Assembly: GCA_008933995.1 (NCBI GenBank)
Contig: WARS01000012.1
Span: 124,001-188,000 of the forward strand
DNA: 64,000 nucleotides
Source of the DNA: Datnioides undecimradiatus
Taxonomy: Eukaryota > Chordata > Actinopteri > Lobotiformes > Datnioididae
Direction of reading: 5' to 3'
Made by a program: the position numbers and the translations under genes. The notes below the pieces were generated by a model, which searched no databases, was not told the origin of the DNA, and worked only from the letters and a program-made list of their open reading frames with translations. Shown in pieces: positions 59,370-64,000 of the stretch. Every line of letters starts with the position of its first letter. The stretch's first letter is position 1.

Positions 59370-59660
59370 GATCCAGTAGCGCAGTGTTTGTTTACCCCCG
59401 CACACAGACAATCACTCAGTGTTAAACGGCCCTTCTCCCTTTAGATGGATTATTGTTTGCACAGGTTCAATTATAGCGGCCGTCTAAATGGAGACTTATT
59501 GAAGGGGAGACTAAGAAAGATGGGCAGTGATTGTCAGCCCTTGATATCTTCTGTCAGTGTTTGTTCTCGTCATCAGACTAGAGCAAACACTGTCGGGCCT
59601 TTCATTCGAAGCCACCGTGTTTGCCAAGGAATTTTGCGAAAGCCTGTTCAAACAATGAGC
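59370..59660. promoter_or_regulatory. Candidate conserved non-coding element, FOX-rich
   Basis: Unique block with GTTTGTTTACCC and GGATTATTGTTTGCACAGG (forkhead/SOX-like), TTCAATTATAGCGG (homeodomain), a further GTGTTTGTTC and GTGTTTGCC. The density of forkhead-type TGTTTG/TGTTTAC words is striking. Function is inferred. Confidence 0.35.
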
Positions 59661-61012
59661 GTCAACATGAGAAGCAAATACTCAAATTGATTTACGGAGG
59701 ACTTTTTCCACGCGATGATGAGATGTACCTCCTGATGTGTAAACAAATGTGGGAACAGACGTCTGACGGGGGTTGTCGGGGTTTGCCGTGTCCTTTGGCA
59801 CGGCGCGGCTATGCATATTCCTCAATCAAAATTCCTACACGTGTAAACAGCTTTGCCAGGACGTGTTCTCCCAGAGGCTTATTTTGTGGAAGCCATCCAA
59901 GCGCCACCTCATATTCAAATGGGCTGACAGGTGAGGAAGAGTCAGAGGGGGGAGTGGCAGGGGTGTTTGGAGAGGGGAGGCGAGGGGAGGGGGGGGCGGT
60001 GGCTGTAGATGTCTTGATTGATGGGCCGCTGGCACGCGGTGGCGGCCGAGTTTATGAGCCAGAGCAAATCTGAATATTGAGAACGCGGCCGTCGTGTCAC
60101 ACGCGCCATATTAAGAATTATTTGACAATGCATTATGTTGGAGATCTGTCACGCAAAAAAGATGAGCATGCCCTCCCCTGCGGCTGAAATTACAACCTGC
60201 GGTGAAGTGAGGAGCAACCGCCCGCCCCACTTTGCGAATTCTCCGCGGACGGCTTTGACACGGGGCCCATTGACAGGGGCCCTCCTCACTTACTCAGAGT
60301 TAGCGACTGCCAAAATAAATCATAAAAAGCATCAGTATGCATGGATTTCGCCGTCTCTTTTCAGTCTCAAATGTGCGCTGCATTGCTGACCAAATCCTTG
60401 CCTCTGCATGCGTCTCCATAAACGAGACTTTTAAACTTGAGCCAACCACATCTTGAGATGCTAAATTAACAAAACCCTGCTGCAGTCTTGACGTTCTGTC
60501 AGTTGCAGCTGATGGTTTAAAGAGTTCACAGCTCCCTCTCACGTCCAGCGGTTTACTATTCCATGGAAATTATTTGGCCTATAAACATGCCACCGCGGGT
60601 CCGTCCCCAGGCTATTTTACACTGCGAACGACATGGTGCTAACAAATGGCTTCCACCTGGGCCTACTGGATCGCGATCGTCCGTCTTGGCTCTCCGCTGC
60701 TGCTAATCTTAGCTTCCTGAGCGGCATGTGACCTTTTTTTTTTTTTTTAAACCATAAAGGCAGCTTCATCTGGTTACAAGAGGCCTGGCCAAGCCGCTGT
60801 GATGTGCCTGACGCACGAATGATCCTCTGACTTCGGTCGTTCTGTGCGCAACCTCGCGTGTGCGTCGCGTATCTCATTACAAGGTGTCAACCTGTTTAGC
60901 ATTTGGACATTTTAATGAGAGCGATGAACCCCGAGGCTGTTTCTCTGTTCTTTGTCCACTAGACGCACACATGAAAAAACAATAATCTCTGGAGCTTCAT
61001 TGCACTTCAGCT

Positions 61013-61036
61013 CCTTTTTTTTTTTTTTTTTTTTTT
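61013..61036. repeat. Poly-T run followed by a GT/GC tract
   Basis: About 23 T followed by GAGCGTGCGCGTGTGTGCGTG. Confidence 0.9.
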
Positions 61037-63464
61037 GAGCGTGCGCGTGTGTGCGTGTTTTTATTGTTTTCGCTCGTCGCGACGCATAAACTGAACATGA
61101 CAATCAAGAGCGCGCTGTAATGACTTCAAGGTGTTAATCTGATATTCATTCAGATGTGAGCCGTGTTCCTCCAAACGGTGGAGGAAACAAATCATTGCCC
61201 CTTTAATAATAATCAATGCCCGATCCCCCCCACCCACCACTAGCACCAGCCCCCCCCTCTTACCTTCCCCGTGCATCATCTGGTGTGCTGTTTGTGTGTG
61301 TGCGTGTATATGTTATGGTGTGCGGTGTTTCTAGGTGTACTCTGTGAGCCATGTTTTTTCCTCTGGGGGTCTCTTTGGCTGACCCCCCGACCCCTCTTTC
61401 TCTGAGGACAGCCAGCTAAGAACCAAGCAACATATCAAAGAGTAGGGGGGCACAGCCAGGCCACTGGGTTTCTGGCAAAATCATCTCAATAAATAAATAT
61501 CACAAGACACCGCTGGAGGGAAAAGCTTTGATGTGGGGGGGTTGAGCCCCATTCTCTCTTTTCTCTCTCACTCTTTCTCAACTTTAATACAGGCGCTTCT
61601 CCTCTAGTGTCTTCACTCACCGCCAAACCCTCACCACTTGCTCTGACAAAATGGCTCATGTGTGCTCCTCGATACACATCTCAGCAGCGCCAAACGTTCA
61701 GGGGCTTGTAGTTTTCCTCTCAGAGGAGGTTGAGAGTTGCAGAAGCACAGTTTTGTTATCGATAGATCCGGGGCGCTGGATTGGTTACGAGTGGAGAAAA
61801 GCCTTTATTTGCCTCCACAATGTCGAGATGCTCAGGTGAAAAACAAGTGCTTACACTTTGAAAAGATATTTGCCAACGCCTGTTTCAGTTCCGTTTTAAT
61901 TGTCTCCACAAGGTAAGATAAGAAAGGATTATTGTGTAGAAGCACCCTGTCAGTCATTCGTTTGATTTCCTATATTACAAGCCGAACAATACTGCATGTC
62001 AGTGCCCAGCTGTGAGTAAATGAGACGTAATGGAAATTATACCCACAAAGCTTCTCTGCAGCAGAGTAATCTCTCTCTCTGTCTCATTTCCCGCCAGAGC
62101 TTTATCAACACGCAGTCCAACTCTAATTATGTCATCATCCATATGAATTAACAACAATCTGTGCTCATATTTAACAAGACAGTCAGGAGTTTTGTCACTG
62201 GGGAATGTTTTCAGCCCTGAAAAAGATAATAGCTGAAGAAAATGTCCTGATGTAAGTGTCCCAAATTTGTTTAAAGGGAATTGCAGCACTTGTGCTGGCG
62301 GTTGCCTCAGTCTGTCACTAGACAGCGCTGCTTTTTGTGGATGACCCTTAGGGATGAATCACAATGTCTACTTCATGGAGGAATAAATACACGCACCGGA
62401 CAGTACAAGCTATTATGTTTTTCCTTTGCAGAATTGCCTCATGCCCGTGTCTGCGAACGCTGAACTGGAGCAGTGAGCGTTGAAAATAGCTGACTACTCT
62501 GAAACATATCTGGCGCACTCTCCGGCGAAAGATGTGCGGTGTCAAACGCTGTCTGCAGCGAGTGGCCGAACGCAAAGCTGACAGCAGCATTGTCAGGTAT
62601 TTTGTGTGATCTAAAACTAGATACAGCACTGTAGCAGGCGGTCTTAAGGGCTTCTCGGGTTATTACGCTTTCTTTTTGCCCTCACCTTGTTTTGTATTTG
62701 TTGTATTTCAGTGAGGAATCACGGCGAGAACACACAGACGGTTATATTTCGCCATTTAATCCAAACTGAATATAAGATCCACATTTAAATGAATCTTTTC
62801 CAGAAGCTCTAACCCACACTGGTGACGGGGCAGTAATGCAATATAATCGTTTGACAAGTCTGAGTAGAACTGCGTCTTGAATTTGTGATCATTTTATAAA
62901 ATAATGCTGTCTAAACGTGCAAATTTGAATTCAGCAGGAGCAAAGTCAGTATCATTTACATGCGTGGGAGCGTTTTACGTGCAATTTTGTTTGCAGTGTC
63001 ATGGTTTTTGTCTTGGAAATTCTTAGTTTTCAGGTCTTAATAGTGATTTTAAACACGCTGTATCAACCTGCCCTTATTTGAGATTTCCCTTACCATTGAA
63101 ACACATTAAAAGAAAACAAAAAACTAATATTTACAAAAAGATTTTTAACAAAGCAGGAACATACAAAGCCTTTGGTCTAATCTCTCGAGATGAAACCAAT
63201 TCGTTTCAGAGTCTGGTCTTTATGACGACTGCGCTGCCTCGGCCCTCATCGCCGTCTCCCGCCACTGAAAAATTCTCGCGCGATGCTGCAGCATGAATAA
63301 AAAAACAACAACAACATGATAACATGACAACAGGATAAAAGCGGGCGGAGGAGGTGAGAGCGGATTGCCTGGAGGGTGAAATGTAGGCACATTAAGCTCA
63401 GAAATTGGTCAATAATGCTTTCCTCTCGCTATTGAGAGGCAACTGAGTGGAATGTGTATTTGAG

Positions 63465-63486
63465 CGTGTGTGTGTGTGTGTGTGCG
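63465..63486. repeat. (TG)n microsatellite
   Basis: TG run of about 10 units. Confidence 0.9.
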
Positions 63487-63539
63487 TGCTCTAATACACT
63501 CAGCAGTATAGGGGGTTAAACTGTGTGTCTCCGGGGAGC

Positions 63540-63720
63540 GTGTTATTGACTGTTGACCAGCCCAAATTAATTTTCAACAAGCCTCTTCAGGGGAACAATG
63601 GAGATGGATTATCGTCGTAAAGGGCCTCATGTGCTTTACTCCAAGGTCCGCTAAGTGGGTGACTGGCCTCTTAATATGCCTCCACCTCAGCTGAACTACA
63701 GTCCACCGCCTTTGTCGTCA
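63540..63720. promoter_or_regulatory. Candidate conserved non-coding element
   Basis: Contains AAATTAATTTTCAACAAG, GGAACAATGGAGATGGATTA (SOX core ACAATGG beside OTX-type GGATTA) and CTTAATATGCC. Unique, non-coding. Regulatory role inferred from motif content. Confidence 0.3.
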
Positions 63721-64000
63721 ACTGTTGTCTATTACAGTTTCTGTTGTGATTGCGAGCCGCGCACATCCACTTTAGATTTTTGAGGTATGTCGACAGAAAA
63801 CAGCTCTTGTTGTCTTCTTCTTTCCACCCCAAATCTTTTTCCGATGACGCTGAGCGCAGTCATTATTTCCAAAGTCTCGTCCTCGCATGGATTTAAATGT
63901 GCCTGTGTAGTTGACGCGCCGCAGCTGAGGAAGTCAAGCAGCTGAGTTAAACAAGAGGCCTCATTGTTAATTTGAGCATCCTGGCTTATTAGTTTGGTTT

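Larger units (their letters stand above)
57040..64000. other. Gene desert, right segment
   Basis: No coding exon supported. A 173-codon minus-strand frame (57065-57586) is the only long one and has no splice or homology support. Poly-A (58499-58514) and poly-T (61013-61036) runs and G/C-rich runs are present. Unique motif-dense blocks near 59.1-59.7 kb and 63.5-63.7 kb look regulatory. Confidence 0.5.

Overview
The window is nuclear DNA from a ray-finned fish, probably a percomorph teleost. Genes are split by GT-AG introns, CA/CT microsatellites are frequent, degraded non-LTR retrotransposons and teleost dispersed repeats are present, and there are two gamma-M-type lens crystallins, a class expanded in fishes.

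Left part (1-15.5 kb). A putative small gene of unknown identity lies on the minus strand (exons at about 2920-3085, 1960-2092 and 1596-1848, with AATAAA signals beyond the stop). It is head-to-head with aldh18a1 on the plus strand, which starts from an ETS-rich promoter near 5.3 kb. aldh18a1 encodes delta-1-pyrroline-5-carboxylate synthase, the mitochondrial glutamate 5-kinase / glutamyl-phosphate reductase. Sixteen internal and terminal exons (7900-15521) can be placed to the base with consistent reading phase. Its two splice donors 6 bp apart at the end of the kinase-domain exon reproduce the arrangement that gives ornithine-sensitive and ornithine-insensitive isoforms in mammals.

Middle part (15.5-23.3 kb). 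After about 3.5 kb without genes come two complete tandem gamma crystallin genes, both on the minus strand. Each has three exons (a 9-nt coding exon 1, then one exon per two-Greek-key domain), 175 codons and a TATA box. The proximal gene has a perfect SOX-type palindrome and a Maf half-site upstream of its TATA box.

Right part (23.3-64 kb). I find no secure coding gene here. It holds microsatellites, a LINE 3' fragment (38.9-39.3 kb), a degraded LINE reverse transcriptase (55.4-57.0 kb), a SINE-like fragment (31.7 kb) and long unique stretches rich in homeodomain/POU/FOX/TCF-like motifs. This looks like the regulatory desert of a developmental gene outside the window. One possible exception is an open exon at 35463-35706 that would encode an N-terminal region plus a membrane-spanning helix and ends at a strong splice donor.

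There are no bacterial-type systems, CRISPR arrays or recognisable RNA genes. The points best worth following up are the conserved tandem donor of aldh18a1, the unidentified minus-strand gene, the duplicated splice acceptor at 11.5 kb, the crystallin promoter motifs and the possible membrane-protein exon.
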